DNA of 64,000 nt from an uncultured Eggerthella sp. (GCA_937998355.1 CALLDI010000001.1:62001-126000), one strand, 5' to 3'; positions 52,707 to 62,264 are shown, numbered from the stretch's first letter. A program made the numbers and translations. The notes: generated by a model not told the origin, from the letters alone.

Positions 52707-53041
52707 AGGATAACGAACTCTTCCATGGTGTCTACTTCATCATATGCTTCACGATTGCCCGTGATGTATTCCATAGTAGCAAACTGTTTTTCTGTTACCT
52801 TAAGCACTTGGATGAGGCCTTCGGGCGGACGGTGTTTGCGAAGTCTCATTATGACCGCTCCTGCAGCGCCGTCATTGGTCACGAGCTTGGCGTAGACGGA
52901 TTCCTGCAGCATTAGAAATCCGTCTTTGATGAGATGCTTACGAAATAAGCGATAGTTTTTCCGTTGCATTGCGCTTTCAACGGGCAAATCAAAAAATACC
53001 AAAAGTCTCATATATCGAATCCGATGCGAAGAGTCTCTCAT
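52703..53041 (-). CDS. cas2: CRISPR-associated endoribonuclease-like Cas2
   Basis: The 112-residue ferredoxin-fold protein joins two Cas1 dimers in the integrase. It has RYMRLLVFFDLPVESAMQRKNYRLFRKHLIKDGF with the conserved Asp and ends MEEFVIL. The ATG at 53041 overlaps the cas1 stop (ATGA). A start at MRLLVFFDLP (53011) would give the more usual length and cannot be excluded. Confidence 0.95.
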   Translation of the reverse strand: MRDSSHRIRYMRLLVFFDLPVESAMQRKNYRLFRKHLIKDGFLMLQESVYAKLVTNDGAAGAVIMRLRKHRPPEGLIQVLKVTEKQFATMEYITGNREAYDEVDTMEEFVIL

Positions 53042-53916
53042 AAAAGTCTGAACCCTACTATGTCGTCAACGGCGATCTTTTTGTTAAGAGCATTGAGGCA
53101 TTGTTGTATATATTGGGACATCACTGAGCTCAGGCGATAAGAACCCTCGCGATAGTCCACATAAGTATTGCCAAGATCAGCAAGGACGCGGCGCATATCT
53201 GAATCAAATTCAGAAGTTGCATAATCGACGACGAGTTTGTCGACTGCAGGTCGGAAAGGCTCCATCAAATCGCATGTTAAATTGAATTGATTGTATTCGT
53301 TTCGGTGGCAGATACCCATTTGTGATAACACGCCACGCGCTGTTATCTCGCGATTGACCATAGAGAGAAGGATCGCATATCCGTAATTTAGAGCGGCGTT
53401 GATGGGGTTTTCGATCTCGCGTGAAAATGAAGGTCCGAAAAGCGCAGAAAAATAGATTCGGGCTGCTTGCGCCTCGCGATTCGTTGTGTCGCCTGATCGG
53501 ACTTCGGGAACGATCGAGTAGAGCTGCTTCGCTTCTTTTTCGTAATCGCGCTCTTCAAGAAAGCGCGCTTGTGAAGTGATCTTGTCGCGCACGACCCGTT
53601 GCCAAACGCGTTTTTTGATCGGTTCACCCCAAGACATCTGCTCAGCGATGCGCTTACTGGTGTTGTGGGCGCCATAAAGAGGGATATATTGACCGATGGG
53701 ATTGTGCTGATCGTCTGAAACAACGAGCGAGATCTTGTTTTTTGCGAGCTCAGCCATGAGGTAAGCGCTGATGAACACTTGCATCGTTTGCAGGATGATG
53801 GTCGAAATCTCCGATAGGTGAATCTTGGCCGTGTCATCTTCTTTGCGTACGACCATATACCCGCTCTTGTATGAAAGCTTGCAGGGGTTTTCTATGTAGA
53901 CAGTTCTAAAGGCCAA
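53038..53916 (-). CDS. cas1: CRISPR integrase Cas1 (type II)
   Basis: The 292-residue protein starts AFRTVYIENPCKLSYKSGYM and has the metal-binding residues in NAALNYGYAILLSMVNREI (Glu region), MGICHRNEYNQFNLTCDLMEPFRPAVD (His, then Asp/Glu), the standard Cas1 pattern. It integrates prespacers at the leader end. The gene overlaps cas9 by 11 bp and cas2 by 4 bp. Confidence 0.96.
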   Translation of the reverse strand: MAFRTVYIENPCKLSYKSGYMVVRKEDDTAKIHLSEISTIILQTMQVFISAYLMAELAKNKISLVVSDDQHNPIGQYIPLYGAHNTSKRIAEQMSWGEPIKKRVWQRVVRDKITSQARFLEERDYEKEAKQLYSIVPEVRSGDTTNREAQAARIYFSALFGPSFSREIENPINAALNYGYAILLSMVNREITARGVLSQMGICHRNEYNQFNLTCDLMEPFRPAVDKLVVDYATSEFDSDMRRVLADLGNTYVDYREGSYRLSSVMSQYIQQCLNALNKKIAVDDIVGFRLL

Positions 53917-56900
53917 TATGCGTCCGCCTTTCGAACATGCCAGTTATGGATTGATCAATAAAGACGATGCCTTTATCTGATGTGAGAAGCTTGCTGTAAT
54001 TGGGGACAAGCTTCCCTGCAAACTTGGTTCCTCCTACAGGTGTGAGATCGGCAACATTTGCTTTGCCGCCGCCAATAGCGATCAGGGCTTTTAGCAGGCT
54101 TGCTCGATCATCGAGCTCAATATGAAAGAAGGTATCTTTCCATTTGTCTATATTGAGCGCAGTAAACTGTTTGAGCGAATACTTTTCGAGGGATTTAACT
54201 ATACACAGGAATAGTTCATCGAGCTCATTTCCCATAAAGTCGTCATCTGAGTACAAGGCCCTAGCAATTTCGGATTCATGAAGATTAAAACCAAACTGGA
54301 TAGCATTGCGCGCCTCTTTCTTGCCAGTTAAATATAGTCGCGAATTATCGAATTCGATCAGCTGGTATTTGTATATCTTCCGTCGAATTACCTCGACGAA
54401 ATCTAAGCCTGAGTTTTCAGCAAGTTTTTGCGCGTAGTCGTCTAGCGCAGAAGGATGCTGAGCGACGCTTGAAGCGACACTGACGGGTACGGGCGCGAAT
54501 TCAAGAACTTCCTTACCTTTCTTGAACGCTTTATAGATGAAGAAATAAGCGAACTGCTCGCGTGAATAGCTCCCGTATTTCTCAGGATCAAGACCCTTTT
54601 TGAGCGCAAGCGTCATGTTCTTCGAGGTATCACGAGGGGAATAAACGGTCTGGTCCCAGAAAGCCCCGCTTGTTTCTTCAGGCATGCGCGAGATGTAACA
54701 CCGGCGGTAATTGAAGTATCTCTTCAGTTTCTCGATCTCTTCAGAGGCCGACCAGGTGTCCTTGAAGAGCTCACCCGTCTCTTCGTCAAAGCCAGACGTC
54801 ATGAAGCTTGAGATAACGAACGATGAAGTTCCGGGAGCTTTACCGCGGCGTACACCTTCACTTTCGCTCTTAACGAACTGGCGCATCACACTCGTATAGC
54901 CAATAGGATTGTCATATATGCCTGGATGGCGCAGCTGGATGAATCGGCCCATTTCAGCAGCTAGTAGGGCGTCATGAGCGTGATGGAAATCATTGATCTC
55001 TCGACACTTCACGAGTCCGACACGAAGGCGTAATTCGTGCGACAAACCGGCCTTCACAGGGAGGATATTGGTATCCACATATCGCTCGCTCAAGAAATTC
55101 TGAACGATCTTCATGATCTGGCTCGTTTCAACGAGCTGTCGCGCAATGAATCCCTTCATGCTCTTCTCGGAAATGCGATCGCGCAGAAGATTGTTGTACT
55201 TTTTGTCGCCGATAAGCTTGGCGCTATGAAGCGCATCCCAATAGGATCGCATCTTTCGGCGCATTTCAGCGGGAAGGAGCATCTGATCGGATTTGTTTTG
55301 ATTTTCAGACGCAAGCACCAAAGCTTTGTTCTCGAAGCTATCGTCTTTGATGTACGACTGAGGAATGATATGGTCGACCTGATAGGAAGACAGTTGGTTA
55401 ATATTGAGCGGTGTGCCGGAATAAAGCGATTTGCCACCCTGCATGAAGTAGAGCGTCAGCTTCTCATCAAGATCGTCAGAGGCTTTTGCTCGTTCGGTCA
55501 ATTGCCCCGAAACACCCGAATCCCAAAATTCGGGAGCTTCTTCTTTCAGCTTTGCCATCGCCTCTTTCAAGCGATCATAGCGCTTCTGGGTGCGCTTGCC
55601 TTTCTTACGAGCATCTTCGTCTCGTGTCACCTCGATGAAGATGTTAGAGGGAGCATGACCAGCTATCTTTACGATCTCTTCCACGATGCCCAGTGCCTGA
55701 TTCACGCTACGACGCAATGCGGGGGATCCAGGAAGGTCTTCTATTGCTAATTGCTCACCATCGAGCAGGCTCTCTTTGTTGATCTCTGAGATCTTGTTGT
55801 CGAAGCCGAGTTTATCGTCGCGTAAGATCTCCATGAACACCATTGCGCGCGATGGGTGTGTGTTGTTCGGATCTCCCTCTCGTAAGATATCCATGATGGA
55901 TCTTGGCCCATTATCGGTGTTAGCTTTGATATCGCAAAGCAAGCGTTTTGATAATCGTCCCCAGCCTGTGAAGCGCTTCTTTACGATCTTCTTGATCTGC
56001 GCATTGGAAAGGCGATCACCGTAATTCCGCTTGAGCTTGTCTTTGAGGATGTCTCGATCCTCGAAAATGGTACTCCAGAGAATGATCTCCTCTATCATGG
56101 GGTAATCCGATTCAGGTATCTCGTCTACTTCGAACACGTCTTTCGCGAAAAAGATGTATGAACCGAGCTTTGATTCGAATCCCGTCTCACCTTGACCACC
56201 CGAAACGCGAACGTTGGAGTTGCCGCGTTGTTTCATCCAGTCAGAGACTTTCTTGTATGAAACTTTCCCCTTTCGGAAAAGTTCGTTGACCATGTCGCTA
56301 CGATCGGCAAAATCGAAGCGGTGTTCTTTGTCGCCATCCTGCGAGAAATGCGCACCGTTAAGCTCGTTCAGTACACAGTATTCTTCGTAAAGAAGCGAAC
56401 ATTTGGGAAGCACGGGTTCCCCTTGGATATAGGTACAGGTGCCCGTCATGCGTTGGATGAAATTCGTCGCGCTTCGATCCTTATCGATGATCTCTTCCCA
56501 GTTCCATGGCTTTATCGGCTCGCTTTCTTTGCCCTCGTTTCGTTCTGACCAGGTGAAACGCATCTTGCCATTAGCGTCCTTGCGAGCATTCTTTTGTGTG
56601 AGAGGGCCAACGTAATAGGGGATGCGGAACGTTACCAACGAATCGAGCTTATCCTTTTCTTCTTCGAGAAAAGGATAGAAGCGCGCCTGGTTTTCGATGA
56701 TCTTATTCATCTCTTCAAGGTGGAGTTGGAAGGGGATGGCTCCGTTATCGCTCGTTTTCAGACGGCGAAGAAAGCGTTCCTCTTTGAAACGATCGGTCAT
56801 ATCTTGGAACCGAGGATCATTCGCAGCAGGAGTTTCCTTCAACAGCTTCTCGACTTCTTTTCGGAAGTCTTCATAGGAGGAACCGCCGCGAACCTCATTG

Positions 56901-58072
56901 TATTTCGTGTAGCCCTTCGCTTTTGCTTTGTTGTAGATATATTTTTGCGGATGGAGTTCCGTGGGGGCATAGAACTCCCCACGGAAGAATTCATCGTAGC
57001 TTTCAGGGGCGTATTCTTTTACTAGCGTTTTGAGAAGTTTGAGGTCTTGGCCGTACTGTGCATAATCATGGACTTTGTTGGCCGATATCGTCTCTCCTGG
57101 GCAGCTGCTCAAGATCTCCTGCAAGAGGAAAGAGGAGTAAACGTTGTTCATGGCATCGAACAGCGGTTGGCTCGCTTCTGGGCAGATTTCGCGAAATGCT
57201 TCGACCTCCTCATCTTTCGACAGGTAGATCTTCGTCTTCTTGTCTTCTGGCTTATCATCAACGATGAAGAAGATATCCGCTAGTTCGGTCGAGAGTCCTA
57301 CGAGCGAAGCCGCAAGAGCCTTGGACATTTTCTTCGCGGCGCTCTTATCGAGCAGGTCGCACGTTTGAATTCCGAGATTCTTTTGGATTTGATCTTGAAG
57401 CTGGGAGCGTGAAGCGTGAGTGTCGCGCAAAATCTCGGCGATCTTGTCTGAGTTGTTCGCGGCATCGCAAGATATTTCAAGAGAATCGCAGTAGTCTTGT
57501 AGCTGGTAGCAGAATTCATCAACGAAGCGATCAACGTTCACGTTCTCGGAGTTGAGGTCCATATTGTCTTGCTGAAGGAAATTGCCGCGATGCTTGACGA
57601 TGTTGTGCAGTGCGAGATAGATCAAGCGAATGTCCGCTTTTTCATCGGTTTCCATGAGCCATTTTCGCAGATGATAGATGGTCGGGAATTTCTCGAAATA
57701 GGCTTTCTCATCGAATTGAGGGTCGTTGAAAAGCGTCCATGTGTAGTCCGAATGGCTAGAATTGCGATCTTCCGGAAGCAGATGAGACTGATTCAAGCGG
57801 ATGAAGAACTCAGGATCTACGGATCCGATCTCTTTCGCAAAAATCTCTTGAAGAAGATTAAGACGCCATTTCCGGCGCGTATAACGCCTTCTCTGACCGC
57901 GATGGATGCGAGCCTCTGATGCAGGCATGGCGCTAGGAAATAGTCTGCTTCCCCAGGTGGGCTTACCCTTAAAATAACAAAGTTCGCCCTCAGAATCGGT
58001 TACGGCCCAACCGACAGATCCGGTGCCGATATCTAGCCCGATGTTGTATTCTGCAACATTCCGTAAATTCAT
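53906..58072 (-). CDS. cas9: CRISPR effector nuclease Cas9 (type II-A)
   Basis: The 1388-residue protein is close in length to S. pyogenes Cas9. RuvC-I is NIGLDIGTGSVGWAV with Asp14. The bridge helix is HRGQRRRYTRRKWRL (about 58-72). RuvC-II is FIEVTRDED (Glu about 813). The HNH site is YQVDHIIPQSYIKDDSFENK (His about 899). RuvC-III is HHAHDALLAAEMG (about 1032). All catalytic residues are present, so it should be active. The C-terminal PAM-interacting region carries no readable PAM. GAAGGGGAAG precedes the ATG. It heads the operon cas9-cas1-cas2-csn2. Confidence 0.98.
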   Translation of the reverse strand: MNLRNVAEYNIGLDIGTGSVGWAVTDSEGELCYFKGKPTWGSRLFPSAMPASEARIHRGQRRRYTRRKWRLNLLQEIFAKEIGSVDPEFFIRLNQSHLLPEDRNSSHSDYTWTLFNDPQFDEKAYFEKFPTIYHLRKWLMETDEKADIRLIYLALHNIVKHRGNFLQQDNMDLNSENVNVDRFVDEFCYQLQDYCDSLEISCDAANNSDKIAEILRDTHASRSQLQDQIQKNLGIQTCDLLDKSAAKKMSKALAASLVGLSTELADIFFIVDDKPEDKKTKIYLSKDEEVEAFREICPEASQPLFDAMNNVYSSFLLQEILSSCPGETISANKVHDYAQYGQDLKLLKTLVKEYAPESYDEFFRGEFYAPTELHPQKYIYNKAKAKGYTKYNEVRGGSSYEDFRKEVEKLLKETPAANDPRFQDMTDRFKEERFLRRLKTSDNGAIPFQLHLEEMNKIIENQARFYPFLEEEKDKLDSLVTFRIPYYVGPLTQKNARKDANGKMRFTWSERNEGKESEPIKPWNWEEIIDKDRSATNFIQRMTGTCTYIQGEPVLPKCSLLYEEYCVLNELNGAHFSQDGDKEHRFDFADRSDMVNELFRKGKVSYKKVSDWMKQRGNSNVRVSGGQGETGFESKLGSYIFFAKDVFEVDEIPESDYPMIEEIILWSTIFEDRDILKDKLKRNYGDRLSNAQIKKIVKKRFTGWGRLSKRLLCDIKANTDNGPRSIMDILREGDPNNTHPSRAMVFMEILRDDKLGFDNKISEINKESLLDGEQLAIEDLPGSPALRRSVNQALGIVEEIVKIAGHAPSNIFIEVTRDEDARKKGKRTQKRYDRLKEAMAKLKEEAPEFWDSGVSGQLTERAKASDDLDEKLTLYFMQGGKSLYSGTPLNINQLSSYQVDHIIPQSYIKDDSFENKALVLASENQNKSDQMLLPAEMRRKMRSYWDALHSAKLIGDKKYNNLLRDRISEKSMKGFIARQLVETSQIMKIVQNFLSERYVDTNILPVKAGLSHELRLRVGLVKCREINDFHHAHDALLAAEMGRFIQLRHPGIYDNPIGYTSVMRQFVKSESEGVRRGKAPGTSSFVISSFMTSGFDEETGELFKDTWSASEEIEKLKRYFNYRRCYISRMPEETSGAFWDQTVYSPRDTSKNMTLALKKGLDPEKYGSYSREQFAYFFIYKAFKKGKEVLEFAPVPVSVASSVAQHPSALDDYAQKLAENSGLDFVEVIRRKIYKYQLIEFDNSRLYLTGKKEARNAIQFGFNLHESEIARALYSDDDFMGNELDELFLCIVKSLEKYSLKQFTALNIDKWKDTFFHIELDDRASLLKALIAIGGGKANVADLTPVGGTKFAGKLVPNYSKLLTSDKGIVFIDQSITGMFERRTHIGL

Positions 58073-58098
58073 CTCTTCCCCTTCTCCAGAGCGTGTGC

Positions 58099-58104
58099 TA
58101 AAGT
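58099..58104 (+). promoter_or_regulatory. Candidate extended -10 of the tracrRNA promoter
   Basis: TGC-TAAAGT at 58096-58104 is an extended -10 and would start transcription near 58111, just before the anti-repeat. The -35 region is poor. Confidence 0.45.
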
Positions 58105-58110
58105 GACTCT

Positions 58111-58236
58111 TGTCTTGATACCAGTCAAGATGTCACTGCGAGTCAAAATAAAGACTTAGTCTTAAATGTCCTTTCGGGGACGCCACGTAGGTGGCAGTTT
58201 CGACTCATTAAGCCCTCTTCGGAGGGCTTTTCTTTT
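58111..58236 (+). ncRNA. tracrRNA
   Basis: The anti-repeat (about 58115-58149) pairs with the minus-strand crRNA repeat. CAAAAT (58144-58149) forms the lower stem with GUUUUG, GAGU (58140-58143) faces a GA bulge, AUGUCACUGC (58130-58139) forms a perfect 10-bp upper stem, and 58119-58127 add 9 bp after a 2-nt mismatch. This is the S. pyogenes-type layout. Then come a nexus-like hairpin AAGAC-TTA-GTCTT (58151-58163), two hairpins (58168-58181 and 58182-58195) and a terminator (58211-58228 plus T-run). It is divergent from cas9. The 58237-58375 stretch shows nothing clear. Confidence 0.92.
58211..58236 (+). terminator. tracrRNA terminator
   Basis: AGCCCTC pairs with GAGGGCT around a TTCG tetraloop, followed by TTTCTTTT. 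Confidence 0.9.
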
Positions 58237-58376
58237 CCCCTCGCATTATACATGTTTGAACTGCGTTTATATGCCTTTGTACAGTGCAGCACACCTCGGC
58301 GAAACAAGTTTACTGCAAGAGAATGCGATCGATGGTTCTTCGATGGGACAGGCGAAAGAAAAAAGAATGATATAGA

Positions 58377-58411
58377 AAGACCTCCTCGGGCGGTTCGCGC
58401 AAGGAGGTCTT
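58377..58411 (-). terminator. Probable terminator of the PNPOx-like gene
   Basis: AAGACCTCCT (58377-58386) and AGGAGGTCTT (58402-58411) are perfect complements. On the minus strand the stem is followed by TCTATATC, a weak U-tract. It lies about 65 bp after the stop of the gene at 58475. Confidence 0.55.
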
Positions 58412-58474
58412 GGTAAGAAGGATCGTCGAGCGACCCCTCTTGATCGTGGTCAAGTTCGTTTCGTGTTGAGGGAG

Positions 58475-58879
58475 CTACAGTTCGATCGTGCGTTCGCTGC
58501 CGTCGATATCGGCGATCTTCGCGATGCCGTTGCGCACCGAGAAGAAGGTAAGACGTGGGTCGTTGGGGCCATCGTAGGACTCGCCAAGGCCGGTCATATG
58601 CTCGTAGCCTGCAACGCGTGTCGCTTCGCCGGGCACGTTATCGAAATCCGCTTCGCCAGTCACAACGATCCAGGGCTGACCTGGGTGCCAACCGGAGCCC
58701 TCGAACTTGGGGTTGGCCTGCAACTGTTCGTAGACATCCTTGTTCGTTGCTGTGCAGAACCAGAGCTTGCCGTTGTCTTCAGCGGCGAAGCTGAAGGGAC
58801 GCACGCGCGGCTGATCGCCTTCGCAGGTTGCGAGGAACCAGCAGGGGATATTGGTAAGGTAGTCGATCACTTCATCCAT
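58475..58879 (-). CDS. Pyridoxamine 5'-phosphate oxidase-like flavin protein
   Basis: The 134-residue split-barrel protein has PCWFLATCEGDQPRVRPFSF and GKLWFCTATNKDVYEQLQANPKFEG, the FMN-binding pattern of the PNPOx-like superfamily, including NimA/HugZ-like members. The substrate is unknown; small members often bind FMN, F420 or haem. The ATG at 58879 follows AAGGAG; an upstream in-frame start would add 11 residues. Confidence 0.82.
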   Translation of the reverse strand: MDEVIDYLTNIPCWFLATCEGDQPRVRPFSFAAEDNGKLWFCTATNKDVYEQLQANPKFEGSGWHPGQPWIVVTGEADFDNVPGEATRVAGYEHMTGLGESYDGPNDPRLTFFSVRNGIAKIADIDGSERTIEL

Positions 58880-58954
58880 GGGGTGCTCCTTGATCGGATC
58901 TGCCAACAGCATGGAAAGGGCGTTCGGGCTGCTGGTCTTGGTTGACGTTCGATC

Positions 58955-59773
58955 TTATGACCAGCCGAGCTGGATCATAACGATATTCACTAGGATAACG
59001 CATGCGAGCGCGCAGAGCAGGTAGAGCAGGCCGCCAAGATCGCGTTTCGTATAATGCAACTCGCGCAAGCACGTGCGGTCCTTGCCGCCATGGTAGCAGC
59101 GCGCATCCATGCCCAAAGAGAGCGTTTCGGCGTGACGGAACGCACTGGTGAACAGAGGTACGATGAGCGATACCATCATGCTAAACGTGCCGCGTGCATT
59201 CGTCTTGAAGTTCGCGCCGCGCGAGATTTGCGCGCGATAGATGGTTTGCAGCTCGGTGGCGAATTGGGGGAGGAATCGCAGCGCGATGCCCATCATGGTG
59301 GCGAGCTCGTGCGCGGGAACTCCGATGCGTTTCAGGGGGCCAAGCAGTTTCTCGAACGCATCGGTGATGTTGAGCGTGGTGGTAGAGAGCGTGAGCAGGC
59401 TCATGCCTAACAACAGCAACGTCAAGCGAATGACGATGAAGAGACACTGGTGAAGGCCCTGTTCGCTGATGCAGATGATGCCGAACTGAAAATAGACCTG
59501 ACCGCCTTGCACGAAGAAGATGTTCAGAAGACCTGTGAACACGACAAGGATCGCAAGGGGTGCGATGCTCACGAATGCCTGCTTGATCGAGATCTTCGCG
59601 AAGAAGAACATGCCGAACGTGAACAGCGCCGCTACCGCCAGAGCTACGTAGCTTTGCGCCGCGAACACGACCACCATGAACAGGATGGAGAGCAGCAACT
59701 TCGCGCGCGGGTCCATGCGGTGCACGATGGAATCGCGCGAGATGTATCGTCCGAAGATGGTCTGTAAGTTCAT
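58955..59773 (-). CDS. ecfT: Energy-coupling factor transporter, T component
   Basis: The 272-residue membrane protein begins NLQTIFGRYISRDSIVHRMDPRAKLL and has five or so helices. The two coupling motifs are SRGANFKTN (about residue 186) and MDARCYHGG (about 229), which contact the ATPases. It is the last gene of the ecf operon (S, A1, A2, T). The start at 59773, 5 bp after the ecfA2 stop, gives the normal length; the longer frame would lie inside ecfA2. Confidence 0.92.
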   Translation of the reverse strand: MNLQTIFGRYISRDSIVHRMDPRAKLLLSILFMVVVFAAQSYVALAVAALFTFGMFFFAKISIKQAFVSIAPLAILVVFTGLLNIFFVQGGQVYFQFGIICISEQGLHQCLFIVIRLTLLLLGMSLLTLSTTTLNITDAFEKLLGPLKRIGVPAHELATMMGIALRFLPQFATELQTIYRAQISRGANFKTNARGTFSMMVSLIVPLFTSAFRHAETLSLGMDARCYHGGKDRTCLRELHYTKRDLGGLLYLLCALACVILVNIVMIQLGWS

Positions 59774-59777
59774 GGTG

Positions 59778-60650
59778 CTACCTGTTCTCCAGCAGCATCG
59801 CAAGACGATCGGCGAGCGATTCGGGGGAGTAGAGGCCTTCTTCGAGTGGAACGCCGAGTTCGCGCAGTTCGTTAGCCATTCGTTGGGCATGCGGCACACC
59901 GAGGCCGATCTCGCGCAGCTCTATCGCATGAGAGAACACCTCTTCGGGAGTTCCTGCAAGTGCGATCTCGCCCCGGTCGAGCACGAGCACGCGATCGGCA
60001 AGACGAGCGATGTCGTTCATGTTATGAGAGACCATCACCAGTGTGATGCCGTGCTTCTTGTGAAGGCGATCGATGAATGCGAGGAAATCGTTTCGTGAGG
60101 CTGGATCGAGGCCAGCGACGGGTTCATCGAGCACGAGCGTAGTCGGTTTCATGGCGAGCACGCCTGCGAACGCAACACGACGCTGCTGGCCTCCTGAGAG
60201 TTCGAAAGGGGACCGATCCTTGAAATCCTCGTAATCGAGTTCGACGAGCTCGAGCGCGGCTTTTACGCGCGCTTCGACCTCTTCGGCCGATAGCCCTAAG
60301 TTGCGCGGACCGAATGCAACATCCTCGTAGACCGTTGCCGCGAAGAGCTGATGCTCGGGATATTGGAACACGATGCCGATATCGCCACGCGCAAGGTTCG
60401 CTACCTTCTTATCGGAAAGGTCTTGGCCGTTCCAAAGCACGCGCCCCTTGGTCGGTTCGAGGACGCCATTTAAATGCAGCACGAGCGTCGATTTGCCCGA
60501 ACCCGTGTGGCCTGCGATCGCGAGGAATTCACCATCTTCGATCGAGAACGAGATGTCGTTCAGTGCCCAAAGCGGGGATTGGCCCTCTTTCACCTGGCGC
60601 TTGGTCAGAGGCGCGTAGGTGTAGCTGACGTGTTCGAATACAAGAGCCAT
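59778..60650 (-). CDS. ecfA2: Energy-coupling factor ATPase A2
   Basis: A 290-residue ABC ATPase with Walker A GHTGSGKST (about residues 46-54), signature LSGGQQRRVAFAGVLAM, Walker B TLVLDEPVAGLD and switch His in MVSHNMND. The N-terminal HVSYTYAPLT start and the C-terminal EcfA extension fit the A2 type. It overlaps ecfA1 by 46 bp in another frame, an unusually long overlap. Confidence 0.93.
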   Translation of the reverse strand: MALVFEHVSYTYAPLTKRQVKEGQSPLWALNDISFSIEDGEFLAIAGHTGSGKSTLVLHLNGVLEPTKGRVLWNGQDLSDKKVANLARGDIGIVFQYPEHQLFAATVYEDVAFGPRNLGLSAEEVEARVKAALELVELDYEDFKDRSPFELSGGQQRRVAFAGVLAMKPTTLVLDEPVAGLDPASRNDFLAFIDRLHKKHGITLVMVSHNMNDIARLADRVLVLDRGEIALAGTPEEVFSHAIELREIGLGVPHAQRMANELRELGVPLEEGLYSPESLADRLAMLLENR

Positions 60651-61447
60651 AACGCCTCCTTCAATGCTTCTCGGTCCACGAAGGTGGGGATGTCGATGCC
60701 TTTATCTTGGAGCAGCCGGGAAAGCTGCGTAGCGAACGGGATGTCGAGGTTGAGCTCGCGCAGGACTTCGTCTTGGGTGAGCACCTCTTCGGGGGTGCCG
60801 TCGAGCACGATCCGTCCTTCGCGAAGCACGAGAATGCGATCCGCTTCCGCGGCTTCCTCCATGTAGTGCGTGATCATGACCACGGTCATGCCCTGCTCGT
60901 GCAGTTCTTTGCAGACGCGCATGAGACCACGTCGGCCGCGCGGATCGAGCATGGCGGATGCCTCGTCGAAGATGAGGATCTGGGGCTCCATCGCAAGGAC
61001 GCCAGCGATAGCGACGCGTTGTTTTTGGCCGCCTGAAAGCGCGGTGGTCTCGCGTTTCTCGAAACCGGTCAGGCCCACTTGAGCGAGCGCTGCTTCAACG
61101 CGCTGGCGTAGTTCGGGATTGGGGATGCCGAGGTTTTCAGGGCCGAATGCCACATCGTTCTCCACCAGGCTCGCGACGATCTGGTCGTCAGGGTTTTGGA
61201 AGACCGATCCAGCCCTCGAACGGATCGAGAAGGTATTCTCGGCGTCGGACGTGATGAGACCATCGACGACGACCTTGCCCTTGTCGGGAAGCAAGAGCGC
61301 ATTGATGAGCTTCGAAAACGTGGATTTGCCCGACCCATTTGCGCCGAGCACGCAGACGAACTGACCCTGAGGGATCTCGACCGAGATGTCCTCGAGCACA
61401 TAGTCTTCGCTCGTGTACGTGAACGAAACGTCTTCGAAGGAGATCAT
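60605..61447 (-). CDS. ecfA1: Energy-coupling factor ATPase A1
   Basis: A 280-residue ABC ATPase with Walker A GANGSGKST (about 34-42), Q-loop VFQNPDDQIV, signature LSGGQKQRVAIAGVLAM, Walker B ILIFDEASAMLD and switch His in MITHYMEEA. The QNPDDQ and DEASAMLD forms are typical of EcfA1. Its ATG directly follows the stop of the S-component gene. Confidence 0.94.
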   Translation of the reverse strand: MISFEDVSFTYTSEDYVLEDISVEIPQGQFVCVLGANGSGKSTFSKLINALLLPDKGKVVVDGLITSDAENTFSIRSRAGSVFQNPDDQIVASLVENDVAFGPENLGIPNPELRQRVEAALAQVGLTGFEKRETTALSGGQKQRVAIAGVLAMEPQILIFDEASAMLDPRGRRGLMRVCKELHEQGMTVVMITHYMEEAAEADRILVLREGRIVLDGTPEEVLTQDEVLRELNLDIPFATQLSRLLQDKGIDIPTFVDREALKEALWLLYSNTSATPTRL

Positions 61448-62038
61448 CTACGCGCGACCCTTCTTCTGATCCTTCTTCGGCGTGATGAGATTCGAGATCG
61501 ACTTATAGATGATCAAGGTGAGGGCCGAGTTGATAGCGCCCTTCAGCAGATTGAAGGGGGCGAGGATCGGCCAGATCATGGCGATGACCGCATCGAGCGG
61601 AACGCCCAGCCAAGCAGGGGTGATGATGAGGTTGCCGAGAACAGCGCCGACCGCTGCGAGCAGCGTACCGACGACGAGCGCGACGATGGCGCCCGCGAAG
61701 GTGTGCTTGTACTTATAGATGAGCGCAGCAGGCAGGATGTAGAAGATCACGACGATGATGTTCATGACCGCACCGCTGAAGTCGGCCATGAGCAGGCCAT
61801 GCAGGATGGCGGTGAGGATGCCGACCGCAACGCCGCCGCCGGGGCCATAGGCGAAGCCAGCCACCATGGCGGGCATGTTCGACGCGTCGAATTTCAGCCA
61901 GGTGACACCAGGGAGGAGCGGGAACTCGATGAAGGAGAGCAGAACGCCGATGGCGGTCATGAGCGCCATGGTGACGAGCTGGCGAGTGCTCCATATGTTC
62001 GTGTTTTTGCTGGCCTGATTCGTTGGCGTACCTGCCAT
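61448..62038 (-). CDS. ECF transporter substrate-binding (S) component, RibU-like
   Basis: A 196-residue membrane protein with about six helices. It starts after a short polar leader with TRQLVTMALMTAIGVLLSFIEFPLLPGVTWLKFDASNMPAMVAGFAYGP, spanning about residues 17-65. The FP-LPG...LKFDASN pattern resembles RibU-type riboflavin S components, but other substrates are possible. AGGAGG precedes the ATG at 62038; a longer frame would run into tRNA-Arg. It heads the ecf operon. Confidence 0.82.
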   Translation of the reverse strand: MAGTPTNQASKNTNIWSTRQLVTMALMTAIGVLLSFIEFPLLPGVTWLKFDASNMPAMVAGFAYGPGGGVAVGILTAILHGLLMADFSGAVMNIIVVIFYILPAALIYKYKHTFAGAIVALVVGTLLAAVGAVLGNLIITPAWLGVPLDAVIAMIWPILAPFNLLKGAINSALTLIIYKSISNLITPKKDQKKGRA

Positions 62039-62067
62039 TGAGATTCCTCCTGATCGATCATCGTGAC

Positions 62068-62101
62068 AAAAAAAGAACACGGCATGCGTGATGCCGTGTT
62101 C
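62068..62101 (-). terminator. Terminator after tRNA-Arg
   Basis: On the minus strand GAACACGGCAT pairs with ATGCCGTGTTC, followed by TTTTTTT. It separates the tRNA from the ecf operon. Confidence 0.9.
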
Positions 62102-62111
62102 ATGATGCATA

Positions 62112-62187
62112 TGGCGTCCCCGAGAGGACTCGAACCTCCGACGCACGGTTTAGGAAACCGACGCTCTATCCACTGAGCTACGGGGAC
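62112..62187 (-). tRNA. tRNA-Arg (CCT)
   Basis: On the minus strand the acceptor GTCCCCG pairs with CGGGGAC. The anticodon arm GGTTTCCTAAACC gives CCT. A GGTTCGAGTCC T-arm and an encoded CCA are present. Confidence 0.97.
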
Positions 62188-62264
62188 ATTGAATACGGCT
62201 TCGTTATTCTATCACGAAGCATCGTGCGTTCAGGGTGGCTGCGCGTGATGGCTGCCCCGTATGG

